A stretch of DNA of 64,000 nt from Paenibacillus sp. Soil787 (GCF_001429545.1 NZ_LMSP01000005.1:121034-185033); one strand, 5' to 3'. Shown: positions 15,835-26,004, counted from the first letter of the stretch. The notes: a model not told the origin generated them from the letters alone. Numbers and translations: made by a program.

Positions 15835-16300
15835 TATTTCCATTTTATTTCTCGCATACGGTGCATGTAGAGAGTGCCGTCCTCCTGGCATGTGAGTAAA
15901 TCCTATAGAAACGACGAAAACCCTTGATTCACAAGGGTTTTTATCATATTAATTTAAAGTTGTAGCCCCTGGGTGTCCTATCACGTGGTAGCTCTGCAGA
16001 AGCAACAAAAGTAACGATATATTAGGTGGGATTTCTGCATCTTTAGGAGATGATATCGCATCCGGATTTGGGTTCCCGCATCAAGAATAAAAGTGGAGAG
16101 TCCCCTTATGGGAACCTAATCAAAAGGTTCTCTTTTTTTATTTGGAATAATAAAAAGCGCATATATAGCAAAGTTCCGGAAAAATGAACAAGGATGGACA
16201 AAGAATTTCAATTGAATTTGGCATACAATGAGATCCAATGGGTACCATCTTGTGTTAAATGCTCGAAAACATAGGAAGGAAAAAGAGAGGATAAAAAACA
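15835..16300 (+). other. Intergenic region with two terminators
   Basis: A hairpin with T run at 15917-15943 (aaaacccttg / caagggtttt) ends the HD-GYP gene. A second (gggaacct / aggttctc plus T7) is at 16110-16141. Between them a short open stretch (DILGGISASLGDDIASGFGF, about 16015-16090) has no start and may be a gene relic. The bases before 16301 would hold the GH105 promoter, but I do not see a clear -35/-10. Confidence 0.6.
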
Positions 16301-17431
16301 ATGACGAAACATCTTGATTGGGCTGTAAATACGGCAAATACATTTATGTCCGAAGCAGATGCAGAGGGCTATCATCCAGAGCTGGCGAAACGGTGGGCCT
16401 ACGTTCCCGGTATGATGCTTCTCGCATTGGGGAGGCTGGCGGAGCAAACCGGCGATGAACGCTATTACGAATTTATGAAGCGTCACATTGACCTTTTCGT
16501 TCAGCCTGACGGTAGGATTCGGACTTATGTGATCGAAGAATATAATCTGGATCAAGTGAACCAAGGAAAAGTACTGTTCCCCTTGCTTCGGCGAACCGGT
16601 GAGAAGGGGTATGAGCATGCAGCGCATCTGCTCGCTGTTCAACTGAAAGGACATCCAAGAACAAGCGAGGGCGGGTTCTGGCATAAGAAGATTTATCCGT
16701 TCCAAATGTGGCTTGACGGGCTGTACATGTCCTCTCCGTTCCTTGCGGAGTATGCGAAGACGTTCGGTCGGGAGGATCTCTTCGACGATGTAGCTAACCA
16801 ACTGCTGCTGGTAGAGAAACACACGCGAGACCCAAAGACAGGGCTGCTCCGTCATGGCTGGGACGAAAGCAGAGAACAAGCGTGGTGTGATTCGAACACA
16901 GGACAATCCTTTCATTTCTGGAGCCGGGCGATGGGGTGGTACGCGATGGCGGTTGTCGACGCACTGGAGCACTTTCCTGTGGATCACCCAAAGCGGGGAA
17001 CCATTATCGGGATTTTTGAGCGCATGGCAGAAGCGCTGGCTAAGGTACAGGACCCAGATACGGGCCTTTGGTATCAATTGCTGGATATGGGGAACAGGGA
17101 AGGCAATTATGTAGAAGCCTCCGGTAGTGGCATGTTTGTTTACGCGCTGGCTAAGGGGACTAGACTTGGTTATTTATCTGGGAAATTCAAGGCCGTAGCG
17201 TTAAAGGGGTTTCAAGGAATGATCGATCATCTTGTGGAAACCGATTCAGCCGGGGTGCATCTGCATGGGATTTGTCATGGAGCCGGACTGGGTGGAACCC
17301 CTTACCGAGATGGTACCTTCAAGTATTATGTGGAAGAGAAAGTAGTTAGCGATGTTATGATGGGCTTGGCACCATTCCTGTTGGCCGGCATGGAGTCAGA
17401 AAAGCTGGTGCAAGTGGAACCTATTCATTAA
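16301..17431 (+). CDS. GH105/GH88-type unsaturated rhamnogalacturonyl hydrolase
   Basis: A 376-residue protein without signal peptide, so intracellular. It has the (alpha/alpha)6-barrel pattern of YteR/YesR: RWAYVPGMMLLALGRLAE, FWHKKIYPFQMWLDGLYM (D139 matches the catalytic Asp of YteR), FWSRAMGWYAMAVVDALEHF, LWYQLLDM, SGSGMFVYALAKG and HGICHGAGLGG. These enzymes remove the unsaturated uronic acid left at the end of oligosaccharides by pectate or rhamnogalacturonan lyases. This matches the secreted lyase at 27.7 kb. A terminator shared with the convergent AraC gene follows. Confidence 0.92.
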   Translation: MTKHLDWAVNTANTFMSEADAEGYHPELAKRWAYVPGMMLLALGRLAEQTGDERYYEFMKRHIDLFVQPDGRIRTYVIEEYNLDQVNQGKVLFPLLRRTGEKGYEHAAHLLAVQLKGHPRTSEGGFWHKKIYPFQMWLDGLYMSSPFLAEYAKTFGREDLFDDVANQLLLVEKHTRDPKTGLLRHGWDESREQAWCDSNTGQSFHFWSRAMGWYAMAVVDALEHFPVDHPKRGTIIGIFERMAEALAKVQDPDTGLWYQLLDMGNREGNYVEASGSGMFVYALAKGTRLGYLSGKFKAVALKGFQGMIDHLVETDSAGVHLHGICHGAGLGGTPYRDGTFKYYVEEKVVSDVMMGLAPFLLAGMESEKLVQVEPIH

Positions 17432-17444
17432 CAGCGGATTTACG

Positions 17445-17489
17445 GGAAGGTTGTATAAGCCATTCGATGGCTTCAACCTTCCTTTTTTC
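17445..17489. terminator. Bidirectional terminator
   Basis: ggaaggttg / caaccttcc with an inner stem aagccattcgatggctt and T6. It lies between the convergent GH105 and AraC genes. Confidence 0.88.
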
Positions 17490-17497
17490 ACGGATGT

Positions 17498-18319
17498 TTA
17501 TTTTACATTCGTTCTAATCATTTTCTTATATTCGAGAGGTGACATTTTGGTTACCTGCTTAAATTTGCGATTAAAATGAGTGATGTTCAAGTATCCGACT
17601 GATTCTGCAATATCGATTACTTTGCTGGAGGTTTCCCGCAGCAGTCTTTGTGCCTCTCGAATTCGGAGCGTTAGAATGTATTCGGTAAAGTTGAAGCCTG
17701 TATATCGCTTAAAGAGACGGCTGAAATGAAAGGGACTAATGAAGAATTGAGCAGACGCCTCCTTCATCGTAAGGATTTTCATATAATGCGTGTTGCAATA
17801 TTCGGTGATCTCTGCAATTTTTTTGTTCATCGGAAGATAGGCGGTTTCCGCCGTGTCCGCTGCCTTGCGAGAGGCGAACAGCAGCAGTTGGACGAGTAGT
17901 GTTTCGAAATAAAGTGCCTGCCCATGACGATTGGGGTTGGTATATTCGTTATTCATTTGAAAGAGAAGATTCTCAATATAATTCTGTTCCAAGTTGTTAA
18001 AATCAATAACGCGGTTGATTTGCATAAAAGGCGACAGGAGCAGATCCAGATGGGATCCGCGATACGGCTCCAGAAATGCATCCGTGAAGTAAACGATCGC
18101 GCGTTCATGAAGTTTACCGCCTTCTAGTGTTTTATGAATGTCATGTTTCTTGATAAAAATCAAAGAGCCCTTCTTCACATGATAGGTTCGATTCTCTATG
18201 TAAAAATAACGCTCCCCGGCGAACAAATAATAAATTTCATAGTGCTCATGGTAGTGAGTACGCTGCATCGGCAGGTTGGTAGGCTGCTTGGCAAAGCTAA
18301 TTTCAAAATCCCCATTCAT
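17498..18319 (-). CDS. AraC-family transcriptional regulator with cupin sensor
   Basis: A 273-residue protein. The open frame extends upstream to 18757, but that part is antisense to the next gene and not protein-like; ATG 18319 with AAAGGAG is the likely start. The N-terminal cupin (HYHEHYEIYYLFAGERYFYI; KKGSLIFIKKHDIHK) should bind a sugar ligand. The C-terminal double helix-turn-helix is typical AraC: MKEASAQFFISPFHFSRLFK, then VIDIAESVGYLNITHFNRKF. It stands between GH105 and the main pectin cluster and probably controls one or both. Confidence 0.88.
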   Translation of the reverse strand: MNGDFEISFAKQPTNLPMQRTHYHEHYEIYYLFAGERYFYIENRTYHVKKGSLIFIKKHDIHKTLEGGKLHERAIVYFTDAFLEPYRGSHLDLLLSPFMQINRVIDFNNLEQNYIENLLFQMNNEYTNPNRHGQALYFETLLVQLLLFASRKAADTAETAYLPMNKKIAEITEYCNTHYMKILTMKEASAQFFISPFHFSRLFKRYTGFNFTEYILTLRIREAQRLLRETSSKVIDIAESVGYLNITHFNRKFKQVTKMSPLEYKKMIRTNVK

Positions 18320-18518
18320 TCGGTATCCCACTCCTTTAAAGTTTTCGAAAGAAAACTTTGCTTCGTAAGTGTAATCTTTATTAAATAATAACAAACTTTC
18401 GTAAAGTCTCAATGTATAAAAAAGAGAACAATCCTGTCTATTTCCCATTTTCCATATATAATAGAAATAATCAATTTCTAGACAGCAGGCAGCGGTGCTT
18501 TCGAAGGGGGGAATCGTA

Positions 18519-20822
18519 TTGCGCAGATATTTGCTTAGGTTACTGGCATTTAGCTTTTTATTAGGAGTACTTCCCGCTGTAATTATTGGGATTGTCTCAT
18601 ATTCGATTGCAACTAGGGATCTTGAGGACAAGGTAAAAGAAGGCAATATGCAGTGGTTGACACAAACCCAGATGCGTGTGGAACAGATCTTGAAATCCAT
18701 TGAGAAATCGGCGACGCAGTATGCCAACTCTTCCCTGGTTAAGACAGCGATGAACACGACTTATTCGTCCACTGATTTTGAACAAATACGTGATCTTTCC
18801 GTGTCGCTATATAATCTTCAATCAAGTGATGTTGTCATCACTGAGGCCTTTTTAATCAATCTGGAGCGAAACTGGTCTATAAATTTGAGCGCCTTGAAAC
18901 CGTTAGATCAGGTTGAAAACAATGAGGAGTTCTGGGATTACGCCAAGCAGCCGAGAAGCATTTATTGGAGTACGGAAACGGTGTCTGCAAATGGCGTTGA
19001 GCATGAAAATCCTGTGGAAATGATAACCCTCGTACATAAAATACCGATCCTGCCCCAAACAAGTAAGCCGCAAGGGCTTGTGGTTGTACGTATTTCGGCA
19101 GCCGATATTCGGGAAGCGCTGTTACCCGGCAATCCGTCCAACCGAAATTATATCCTGAACCGCACAGGAGCGGATATTCTTGTAACGGCTGAGGTAAAGG
19201 AAGGGTATCGGGAAATCAATCGGGTCATCGCTGGCAGACTGGAGGCGGAGCCGGAAAATAAACAAGGACTTTTCAATACGCATCTAGGTAATGAAGAGGT
19301 GGCGGTTATGTACCGTTCCTCAGGCTACAACGGGTGGACGTATGTGTCGGTTATCTCTATTGGTGAAATCACTAGGGAACCCCAGAAAATTGCCAAGCTA
19401 ACACTGATTGTTTGCGCAGCCATCCTATTGGTCGTTCTAGCTTTTGCTTTATATGGCAGTCGCCGCATGTATCGACCTATACAGAATCTATTAGATGTTG
19501 CCAAGGGTATTGATCATAAATTTAACGCTCAATCGATACAGCCTAGAACCGATGAACTGGAGTTCATTAAGGTAAGCATGCAGTCTTTGGCTATTTCAAG
19601 AAATCATATCGAACAGCAAATGCTCGGTCAAGCGGGACATTTAAAAGAATTTTTTGTTCTAAAGCTGTTTACAGGACAGTTATCGGAGAACGACTATTTA
19701 TTCCGCTCTACTATGTATGGCTTTCCAACCGGATGGAAACGTCTAGGGGTGCTGACTCTGAAAATTGATAATTTACAGGATTCGAAGTATCAGGAGCAAG
19801 ACCGGGAGCTTCTGCTTTATGCCGTAAATAACATTGCCCAGGAGGTACTGCCTCCTGAGTTCCGGTTTACACCGATCATCTTGAACCAGTCGCAAGTCAC
19901 GCTTGTGGCAACGGATGTGGAGGATCCGTCGGAGGTTAAGCGCATTTTATATCAAATGGCTGAATCCATTAAAACGAATGCCAAGCATTATTTACATATA
20001 CAAGTAAGCATCGGAATCAGTAAACCGTTTCCTACATTAACAGATACAGTCAAAGCGTATGGAGAGAGCTTGTTAGCTATGAAATCACGTATAAGTCTTG
20101 GCCCGGAGATTATTGTTCACTATGAGGATATCGAAAATAACCCCGGAGCAGATAAATATGTCTACACGCACCTTAAGGTAATGGAGGAGCAGCTTGTGTA
20201 TGCGCTTCGTGAAATGCAGCTGGACAAAGCCACCGAGCTGTTTCGGCAATATTTGAATGCGCTGCTGCATAAGGACGGCTTCTTGTACGAGCATCACATT
20301 TTACTGCTGCAGCTTATTTCTCGGATTCTTCAGATCGTACAGGATCAAGGCATTTCGATAAAAAAAGTTCTTGGGGATGAAGGCGCGGTAGAACGATTGC
20401 TGCATTTGCAAACGCGGGATGAAATTGAGTACTGGTTCGAATCCCGATTGTTTGCTCCAATGATTCAGGTTTTATCAGAGATATCAGAAACGCAATACGT
20501 AAAGATCGCGGATAGGCTTGTAAGGATGATTCAGGAGCAATTCGATCAGGAAATTACATTGGAATCGTGTTCGGAAATTCTTAGCTACCATCCGGTGTAT
20601 CTAAGCCGCATTTTCAAGAAGGAAATCGGTACGACGTTTAGCGATTATTTATCTGATTATCGGATGAAGATGGCCAAGGTCATGCTGGAGACAACGGATA
20701 TGAAAATTTCGGAAATCGGTGAAAGGCTTCAGTATAAAAATATAAGCGCATTCATTCGGAGCTTTCGGAAAATGTTCGATGTAACACCGGGACAGTACCG
20801 TGAGAAGATGGATCAAAAGTAG
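18519..20822 (+). CDS. Membrane-bound AraC-type regulator with extracellular sensor (YesS/YtdP-like)
   Basis: A 767-residue protein; TTG 18519 has AAGGGGGGA 8 nt before it, so the longer GTG frame from 18495 is rejected. Plan: membrane span (about 7-27), extracellular Cache-like region (30-290), second span (292-315, LIVCAAILLVVLAFALYG), a linker, and a C-terminal AraC helix-turn-helix (ESCSEILSYHPVYLSRIFKK; AFIRSFRKMFDVTPGQYR). Regulators of this type (YesS, YtdP in B. subtilis) sit beside rhamnogalacturonan importers and read extracellular oligosaccharides directly, without a histidine kinase. The binding-protein gene follows after 14 bp. Confidence 0.9.
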   Translation: MRRYLLRLLAFSFLLGVLPAVIIGIVSYSIATRDLEDKVKEGNMQWLTQTQMRVEQILKSIEKSATQYANSSLVKTAMNTTYSSTDFEQIRDLSVSLYNLQSSDVVITEAFLINLERNWSINLSALKPLDQVENNEEFWDYAKQPRSIYWSTETVSANGVEHENPVEMITLVHKIPILPQTSKPQGLVVVRISAADIREALLPGNPSNRNYILNRTGADILVTAEVKEGYREINRVIAGRLEAEPENKQGLFNTHLGNEEVAVMYRSSGYNGWTYVSVISIGEITREPQKIAKLTLIVCAAILLVVLAFALYGSRRMYRPIQNLLDVAKGIDHKFNAQSIQPRTDELEFIKVSMQSLAISRNHIEQQMLGQAGHLKEFFVLKLFTGQLSENDYLFRSTMYGFPTGWKRLGVLTLKIDNLQDSKYQEQDRELLLYAVNNIAQEVLPPEFRFTPIILNQSQVTLVATDVEDPSEVKRILYQMAESIKTNAKHYLHIQVSIGISKPFPTLTDTVKAYGESLLAMKSRISLGPEIIVHYEDIENNPGADKYVYTHLKVMEEQLVYALREMQLDKATELFRQYLNALLHKDGFLYEHHILLLQLISRILQIVQDQGISIKKVLGDEGAVERLLHLQTRDEIEYWFESRLFAPMIQVLSEISETQYVKIADRLVRMIQEQFDQEITLESCSEILSYHPVYLSRIFKKEIGTTFSDYLSDYRMKMAKVMLETTDMKISEIGERLQYKNISAFIRSFRKMFDVTPGQYREKMDQK

Positions 20823-20836
20823 AAGGGGAGAACAGA

Positions 20837-22330
20837 ATGAAACGATATTCCGTCTTCATTGTAAGCTTACTTATATCCTCCATTTTGCTGACAGCATGCA
20901 GCCAGAGTAATAAGCAGGAAGGGGTAAATGCTGCTAAACCCTTCTCCCTTTCGCTTGTGGTCAATCAAATTGAAGAAATTCCTCCCAAGAACAACGAGAT
21001 CGAAAAGGCTATCGAAGCGTACACCAATGTAGATTTGCAAATTCAATGGATTCCCTTTTCGGCTTATGATGAGAAAGTAAAGCTGATGATCGCTTCCGGA
21101 GAGCTCCCGAAGCTGATCAAGCTTACTTATACACCGACGATCATCGCTACGCTGAAGGCAGATCAGTTTTGGGAGATCGGTCCCTATTTAAAGGACTATC
21201 AACAGTTATCCGCCCAAAATAAGCAGTATTACGATAATATCGCTGTCGGCGGAAAAATATACGGGGTACCCTTGTACCGCCCACTTGGTCGTGCAGTTAT
21301 TCATTACCGTAAAGACTGGTTTGACAGCTTGGGTTTAAAGTTGCCAAAGACGCTCAATGATTGGTATGCGGTCATTAAAGCGCTTACGCTGGATGACCCG
21401 GATAAGAATGGGAAGAACGATACATACGGGATGATCTTGGAGAAAAGATACAATCAGGACGTAAGTTCTATACTGACACGGCTTTCCGTATCGCAAGGAG
21501 GGCCGAACAAATGGAAGGTTGAGAACGGCCGTTTCACCCCCGAATTTATGACCGAGCCATTCTATGAAACGATGAAGCTGTTTAAACGGCTTTATCAAGA
21601 AAAGCTGATGAACCAGGATTTTGCAGTTGTGGATGCTACGGAAACGTCAAGGTTATATAATTTGGGGCGGGCGGGTACTCAGGTTGTCGGAGGGAATGCC
21701 CAAAGCTGGCAAGATAAGTTGGTAAAGACGGTTCCTTCAGCAGTTGTGGAGGTGGCTCCGTTAGAGGGTCCTGGAGGGATTCGCCTCCCTGGCGAACCGG
21801 GCAATGTGGGTTTCCTGGCTATTCCTAAGGATGCGGTGAAAACGGAAGCGGAAATGAGAAAAATTTTAACCTTTCTAGATAAGCTGTTGGGGCCTGCCAT
21901 GCAAACCGTGCTTTCCAGAGGAATCGAAAATAAACATTGGATCGACAAAGGCGAGTATACGGAGGTTCTCGATCGTGAACTGGATCTAAAGGAGGTTAAG
22001 ACTTATAGAGATTCTTTCCCGTATATTGACAGTAATTCTGCTCTGAAGCCTATACGCCAACCCGACCTCTATCGGAAATACCAGCAGATCATCAAGGAGA
22101 ATGAGTTGTATATCGTCCCTAACCCAGCGCTAACCTTAGAATCAGAAACCTATGCCGAGCGAGGCAAGGAGCTTGAGGTCCTGATTACGGATGCGCAGAC
22201 GAAGTTTATTATGGGTAAAATCGATGAATCAGGCTGGAAATCCGAAATCAACAAGTGGAGAGAAGCCGGCGGCGATAAGATGATCCGGGAATATGAAGAA
22301 GCTTATACCAAGCAGGACAAGGATAAATAA
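20837..22330 (+). CDS. Extracellular solute-binding lipoprotein 1 (YtcQ/LipO-like)
   Basis: A 497-residue protein with a lipoprotein signal (MKRYSVFIVSLLISSILLTA then the lipid-modified Cys of LTAC). The body has the family pattern for large sugar-oligomer binding proteins of Gram-positives: NKIYGVPL-type core (GGKIYGVPLYRPLG), HYRKDWFDSLGL, DPDKNGKNDTYG (calcium-loop-like) and KAKW-type tail IDESGWKSEINKWREAGG. It should capture pectin-derived oligosaccharides and deliver them to the permeases encoded next. A second, clearly paralogous copy lies at 26073. A terminator-like hairpin at 22358 separates it from the permease genes. Confidence 0.92.
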   Translation: MKRYSVFIVSLLISSILLTACSQSNKQEGVNAAKPFSLSLVVNQIEEIPPKNNEIEKAIEAYTNVDLQIQWIPFSAYDEKVKLMIASGELPKLIKLTYTPTIIATLKADQFWEIGPYLKDYQQLSAQNKQYYDNIAVGGKIYGVPLYRPLGRAVIHYRKDWFDSLGLKLPKTLNDWYAVIKALTLDDPDKNGKNDTYGMILEKRYNQDVSSILTRLSVSQGGPNKWKVENGRFTPEFMTEPFYETMKLFKRLYQEKLMNQDFAVVDATETSRLYNLGRAGTQVVGGNAQSWQDKLVKTVPSAVVEVAPLEGPGGIRLPGEPGNVGFLAIPKDAVKTEAEMRKILTFLDKLLGPAMQTVLSRGIENKHWIDKGEYTEVLDRELDLKEVKTYRDSFPYIDSNSALKPIRQPDLYRKYQQIIKENELYIVPNPALTLESETYAERGKELEVLITDAQTKFIMGKIDESGWKSEINKWREAGGDKMIREYEEAYTKQDKDK

Positions 22331-22357
22331 GACCGCCAATACTGGAAAATGCCGTAG

Positions 22358-22384
22358 AACCCTTGAGAAATCAAGGGTTTTTTC
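22358..22384 (+). terminator. Terminator or attenuating hairpin inside the ABC operon
   Basis: aacccttga / tcaagggtt with a 4-nt loop and T6. It sits between binding-protein and permease genes, a common place for partial termination that gives more binding protein than permease. Confidence 0.75.
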
Positions 22385-22526
22385 GTTTGTGCATATATAG
22401 TTGTCTGGAAGCTATAGCTCTGGAAAAGGGCAGAAAAGCGAAAGAGGTTATGCCGCAGGTATAGCCTGCCACAAGGATTCTGTCCAATAATAAAGGCATA
22501 AACAAAGAGATGTGGAGGAGCTTAAG

Positions 22527-23492
22527 ATGAAAGCAGACTTGACTTTGCAGTCGGGACGATCGGACGGACAGGTTCGAAAATCGAAATTCGGTTTACTGAT
22601 GAAGGAATTCATTAGGGACAAATGGTTATACCTGATGATGTTACCGGGTGTGGCATACTTTCTTATTTTCAAATATGTCCCTATGTACGGATTGATTATG
22701 GCATTCCAAGATTATAAGCCCCACCTTGGTTTTATGGAAAGCCCTTGGGTTGGGTTAAAGCATTTTGAACGGTTCTTTAGCGAGCCGCAGTTCGGCATGC
22801 TGTTTAGAAATACAATTATTATTGCGATTTATAATCTGGTCTTTTTCTTCCCGCTGCCGATCATTCTTTCGTTAATGATGAATGAGCTTCGCAGGGAAAG
22901 GTTCAAACGATTCGTACAAACGCTTATCTATATTCCTCACTTTGTTTCATGGGTGGTTGTCGTAGGTATATTCTATATGCTGCTTACGACGGAGAATGGG
23001 ATTTTAAATGAACTGATCTATGCGATCAGCGGGAAGAAAATCGCCTTCCTGCTTGAACCGGAATGGTTCCGGACGATGATTATTTCGCAATCCATATGGA
23101 AGGAAGTCGGTTGGGGCACGATTATTTTCCTTGCAGCTTTATCCGGTGTCGACATGCAGCTGTATGAAGCTGTGCGCATAGACGGAGCCGGAAGGTGGAG
23201 ACAACTTTGGCATATTACCCTCCCGGCGATTCGAAGCACGATCATTATCCTGATGATTCTTCGTCTCGGAAATTTTCTGGATTCCGGCTTCGAGCATATC
23301 TTCTTGATGATCACGCCAACCAATCGGGAGGTAGGGGAAGTATTCGATACCTATGTATACACGAAAGGATTAACGCAGGCGCAATATAGCTATAGTGCGG
23401 CGGTAGGTTTATTTAAATCGGCAATAGGTTTGGTCTTGGTGCTTGGCTCGAACTGGCTTGCCAAACGATTCGGCCAAGAAGGTGTGTACTAA
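22527..23492 (+). CDS. ABC sugar transporter permease (LplB/YtcP-type, first subunit)
   Basis: A 321-residue protein from ATG 22527 (GGAGGAG site). It has six membrane segments and the YFLIFKYVPMYGLIMAFQDY signature near the N-terminus that typifies the LplB/YteP group. The EAA loop EAVRIDGAGRWRQLWHITLP (about 216-235) contacts the ATPase. It forms the channel with the next gene for import of oligosaccharides from pectin or rhamnogalacturonan. No ATPase gene is found in the window; a shared MsmX-type ATPase elsewhere is expected for this family. Confidence 0.94.
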   Translation: MKADLTLQSGRSDGQVRKSKFGLLMKEFIRDKWLYLMMLPGVAYFLIFKYVPMYGLIMAFQDYKPHLGFMESPWVGLKHFERFFSEPQFGMLFRNTIIIAIYNLVFFFPLPIILSLMMNELRRERFKRFVQTLIYIPHFVSWVVVVGIFYMLLTTENGILNELIYAISGKKIAFLLEPEWFRTMIISQSIWKEVGWGTIIFLAALSGVDMQLYEAVRIDGAGRWRQLWHITLPAIRSTIIILMILRLGNFLDSGFEHIFLMITPTNREVGEVFDTYVYTKGLTQAQYSYSAAVGLFKSAIGLVLVLGSNWLAKRFGQEGVY

Positions 23493-23526
23493 CACCGTCT
23501 TGTTTCAAAAAAAGGAGGACATCGTA

Positions 23527-24399
23527 ATGTCATACGATAAAACTTTAGGCAACCGCCTATTCGATATTTTTAACTACAGCTTCTTACTCATCTTCTCTGT
23601 TGCTTGCGGACTGCCGTTTCTATATATTCTGGCGGTTTCTTTCACCAGTCCGGAGGAGGTAGCAAGAGGGGGCATCATTTTGTTTCCCAAGGAATGGTCC
23701 CTTGCCTCCTACCGATACATTTTCTCAACAAATACGTTGGTCAGAAGTTTAATGGTTTCTATTTACATCACGGTTGTAGGCACCTTCATTAATCTGCTGT
23801 TTACATCACTGATGGCCTACCCGCTATCGAAGGCGCATATCCGGGGCAGAAAATACATTTTGCTGGCCGTATTGTTTACGATGCTGTTCGGAGGCGGGTT
23901 GATCCCCACTTATTTTATAGTAAAAGCGCTGGGTTTAACCAATACGCTGTGGTCTTTGATGATTCCAAGCGCAATTAGCGGCTTCAATCTCATTGTGCTT
24001 AAAAACTTTTTTCAACAAATACCGGATGGTTTGGAAGATTCGGCGAAAATCGATGGATGCAGCGATCTGGGGGTATTATTCCGTATCGTTCTCCCTTTAT
24101 CGATGCCGGCCATGGCCACATTCGCTCTTTTCTATGCGGTGTCTCATTGGAATCAATTTTTCAATGCTATTCTGTATATCAACGATAATACGAAATGGCC
24201 GATTCAGGTGCTCCTGCGGGAGATCGTTATTTTAGCGCAAAGCCGGATCGGCGATGCAAGTATCGATGAAGCCCAGATTCAGCCGTTAACCATTCGTATG
24301 GCTGTTATTGTATTTGCTACCGTTCCGATTCTGTTTGTATATCCGTTCTTGCAGAAGCATTTTACGAAAGGTGTGCTCTTGGGTTCGGTGAAGGGATAG
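23527..24399 (+). CDS. ABC sugar transporter permease (YtcP/LplC-type, second subunit)
   Basis: A 290-residue protein from ATG 23527 preceded by AAAGGAGG; the upstream in-frame start at 23443 lies inside the previous gene. It has six membrane segments. It begins LGNRLFDIFNYSFLL, contains GGGLIPTYFIVKALGLTNT, an EAA loop EDSAKIDGCSDLGVLFRIVL and the C-terminal FTKGVLLGSVKG typical of YtcP/LplC proteins. It pairs with the permease just upstream and is followed at 39 bp by a GH43 gene. Confidence 0.94.
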   Translation: MSYDKTLGNRLFDIFNYSFLLIFSVACGLPFLYILAVSFTSPEEVARGGIILFPKEWSLASYRYIFSTNTLVRSLMVSIYITVVGTFINLLFTSLMAYPLSKAHIRGRKYILLAVLFTMLFGGGLIPTYFIVKALGLTNTLWSLMIPSAISGFNLIVLKNFFQQIPDGLEDSAKIDGCSDLGVLFRIVLPLSMPAMATFALFYAVSHWNQFFNAILYINDNTKWPIQVLLREIVILAQSRIGDASIDEAQIQPLTIRMAVIVFATVPILFVYPFLQKHFTKGVLLGSVKG

Positions 24400-24438
24400 A
24401 GAGTTTTAAACAACCTCTTAAAAGAAGGGAGAAGTTGA

Positions 24439-26004
24439 ATGGAAACGTTCCGTAATCCAATTCTTGCCGGGTTTTACCCTGATCCTTCCATCTGTAGGGT
24501 GGGGGCGGATTATTACATGGTCACATCGACTTTCGAATATTTTCCCGGTGTCCCCATCTTCCACAGCAAGGACTTAGTCCATTGGCGTCAGATCGGACAT
24601 GTGCTCGATCGACCGTCGCAGCTCAATCTGGATGGTATTCCAGCTTCTCGGGGGATCTATGCCCCCGCGTTAAGATATCATGAAGGCGTTTTCTATATGA
24701 TTACGACGCTTACGGAGAGAGTCCCCGGTGGGCGCGAGAATTTCTTCGTTACTGCCACAGACCCTGCCGGACCCTGGTCGGACCCGTATTGGTTGGACGA
24801 TGCGCCTGGGATTGATCCTTCTTTGTTCTTCGATGATGACGGCAAAGTCTACTATACAGGAAACCGGGTGCCGCCGAGCGGACAGCAATACCCAAAGCAT
24901 ATGGAGATTTGGCTTCAGGAGCTGGATTTGGAGACGAAGCAGTTGGTCGGTCCGAAGTATAGTCTTTGGGATGGGGCGCTGAAGCAAGCTCACGCACAAG
25001 AAGCCCCGCATCTTTACAAAGTGGGCGGGTACTACTATTTGCTTATTGCTGAGGGAGGAACGGGCTTTACTCATGCCGTTACCATTGCACGGAGTGAATC
25101 GCTTATAGGACCTTACGAGGTATGCAAACGCAATCCGATCCTGACGCATCGGCATCTTGGCAAACAGCACGGTATTGCCAACGTAGGCCATGCGGATCTT
25201 GTTCAAACGCAGACTGGGGAGTGGTGGATGGTATGTTTGGCTTCCCGGCCGTATGGGGGGCAATACCGGAATTTGGGGCGTGAAACATTTCTCGTTTCCG
25301 TGGAGTGGGAGGACGATTGGCCGTTAGTGAATCCGGGTAAAGGAATCATTGAATGGGAGATGCCTAAGCCGAATTTACCCGAAGCAAGGTGGCCTGCTTT
25401 ACCTGCTTGCGATCATTTTGACGCTCCGGCATTGGAGCACCGGTGGAATTTCATCCGGACTCCGAGAGGAGAGTTTTGGAGCTTAAGCGAGCGCCCGGGT
25501 TATCTAAGGCTGAGGCTTAAATCAGCGTCGATTTCCGAGGTCGGCAATCCAAGCTTTGTAGGCCGTAGGCAGCAGGATATTTCCTATGCCGTACGGACAA
25601 AGATAGAGTTCATGCCAAATACCGGCAAGGAAGCGGCGGGTTTGGTGTTATTGCAAAACCAGGACTATCAATACCGTTTGGAATGCGGTCTGGATGATGA
25701 CTCTAGGCTGGAAGTTCGCCTTGTGAGCAGGATTAACGGCGAGGAAAAGGTGCTTTCCAGCCGGAGTATGGATGCGGTCCCGCTTTATTTGAAAGTGGAA
25801 GCGATCGGACAATCCCTTCGTTTCGATTATGGGACGGAGGCTGAGCAGTGGCTGCCCGTGGCGAACGGTATAGACGGCACCATTCTCAGTACAGATATTG
25901 CGGGGGGCTTCACCGGAGCATACATCGGTCTTTTCGCTAGCAGTAACGGTGGGTCCAGCGTTAACCATGCGGATTTTGATTATTTCGAATACATTGGTTT
26001 ATAG
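24439..26004 (+). CDS. GH43-family glycoside hydrolase (beta-xylosidase/arabinofuranosidase type)
   Basis: A 521-residue intracellular enzyme. The five-bladed propeller shows the catalytic triad context: NPILAGFYPDPSICRVGADY (Asp base), PGIDPSLFFDDDGKVYY (Asp) and HAQEAPHLYKVGGYYYL (Glu acid). The C-terminal half (about 310-521) is a concanavalin-like sandwich common in GH43 xylosidases. In this locus it would remove xylose or arabinose branches from imported pectic oligomers. It lies between the permease genes and the second binding-protein gene on the same strand. Confidence 0.92.
   Translation: METFRNPILAGFYPDPSICRVGADYYMVTSTFEYFPGVPIFHSKDLVHWRQIGHVLDRPSQLNLDGIPASRGIYAPALRYHEGVFYMITTLTERVPGGRENFFVTATDPAGPWSDPYWLDDAPGIDPSLFFDDDGKVYYTGNRVPPSGQQYPKHMEIWLQELDLETKQLVGPKYSLWDGALKQAHAQEAPHLYKVGGYYYLLIAEGGTGFTHAVTIARSESLIGPYEVCKRNPILTHRHLGKQHGIANVGHADLVQTQTGEWWMVCLASRPYGGQYRNLGRETFLVSVEWEDDWPLVNPGKGIIEWEMPKPNLPEARWPALPACDHFDAPALEHRWNFIRTPRGEFWSLSERPGYLRLRLKSASISEVGNPSFVGRRQQDISYAVRTKIEFMPNTGKEAAGLVLLQNQDYQYRLECGLDDDSRLEVRLVSRINGEEKVLSSRSMDAVPLYLKVEAIGQSLRFDYGTEAEQWLPVANGIDGTILSTDIAGGFTGAYIGLFASSNGGSSVNHADFDYFEYIGL

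Noticed and set aside
18320..18757. N-terminal extension of the minus-strand AraC gene
   Set aside because: It is antisense to the start of the membrane regulator, has no ribosome site, and the AraC cupin starts properly at 18319.
24670..25263. Long minus-strand ORF opposite the first GH43 gene
   Set aside because: Shadow of a GC-rich gene; Arg/Pro/Cys-rich and no motif.
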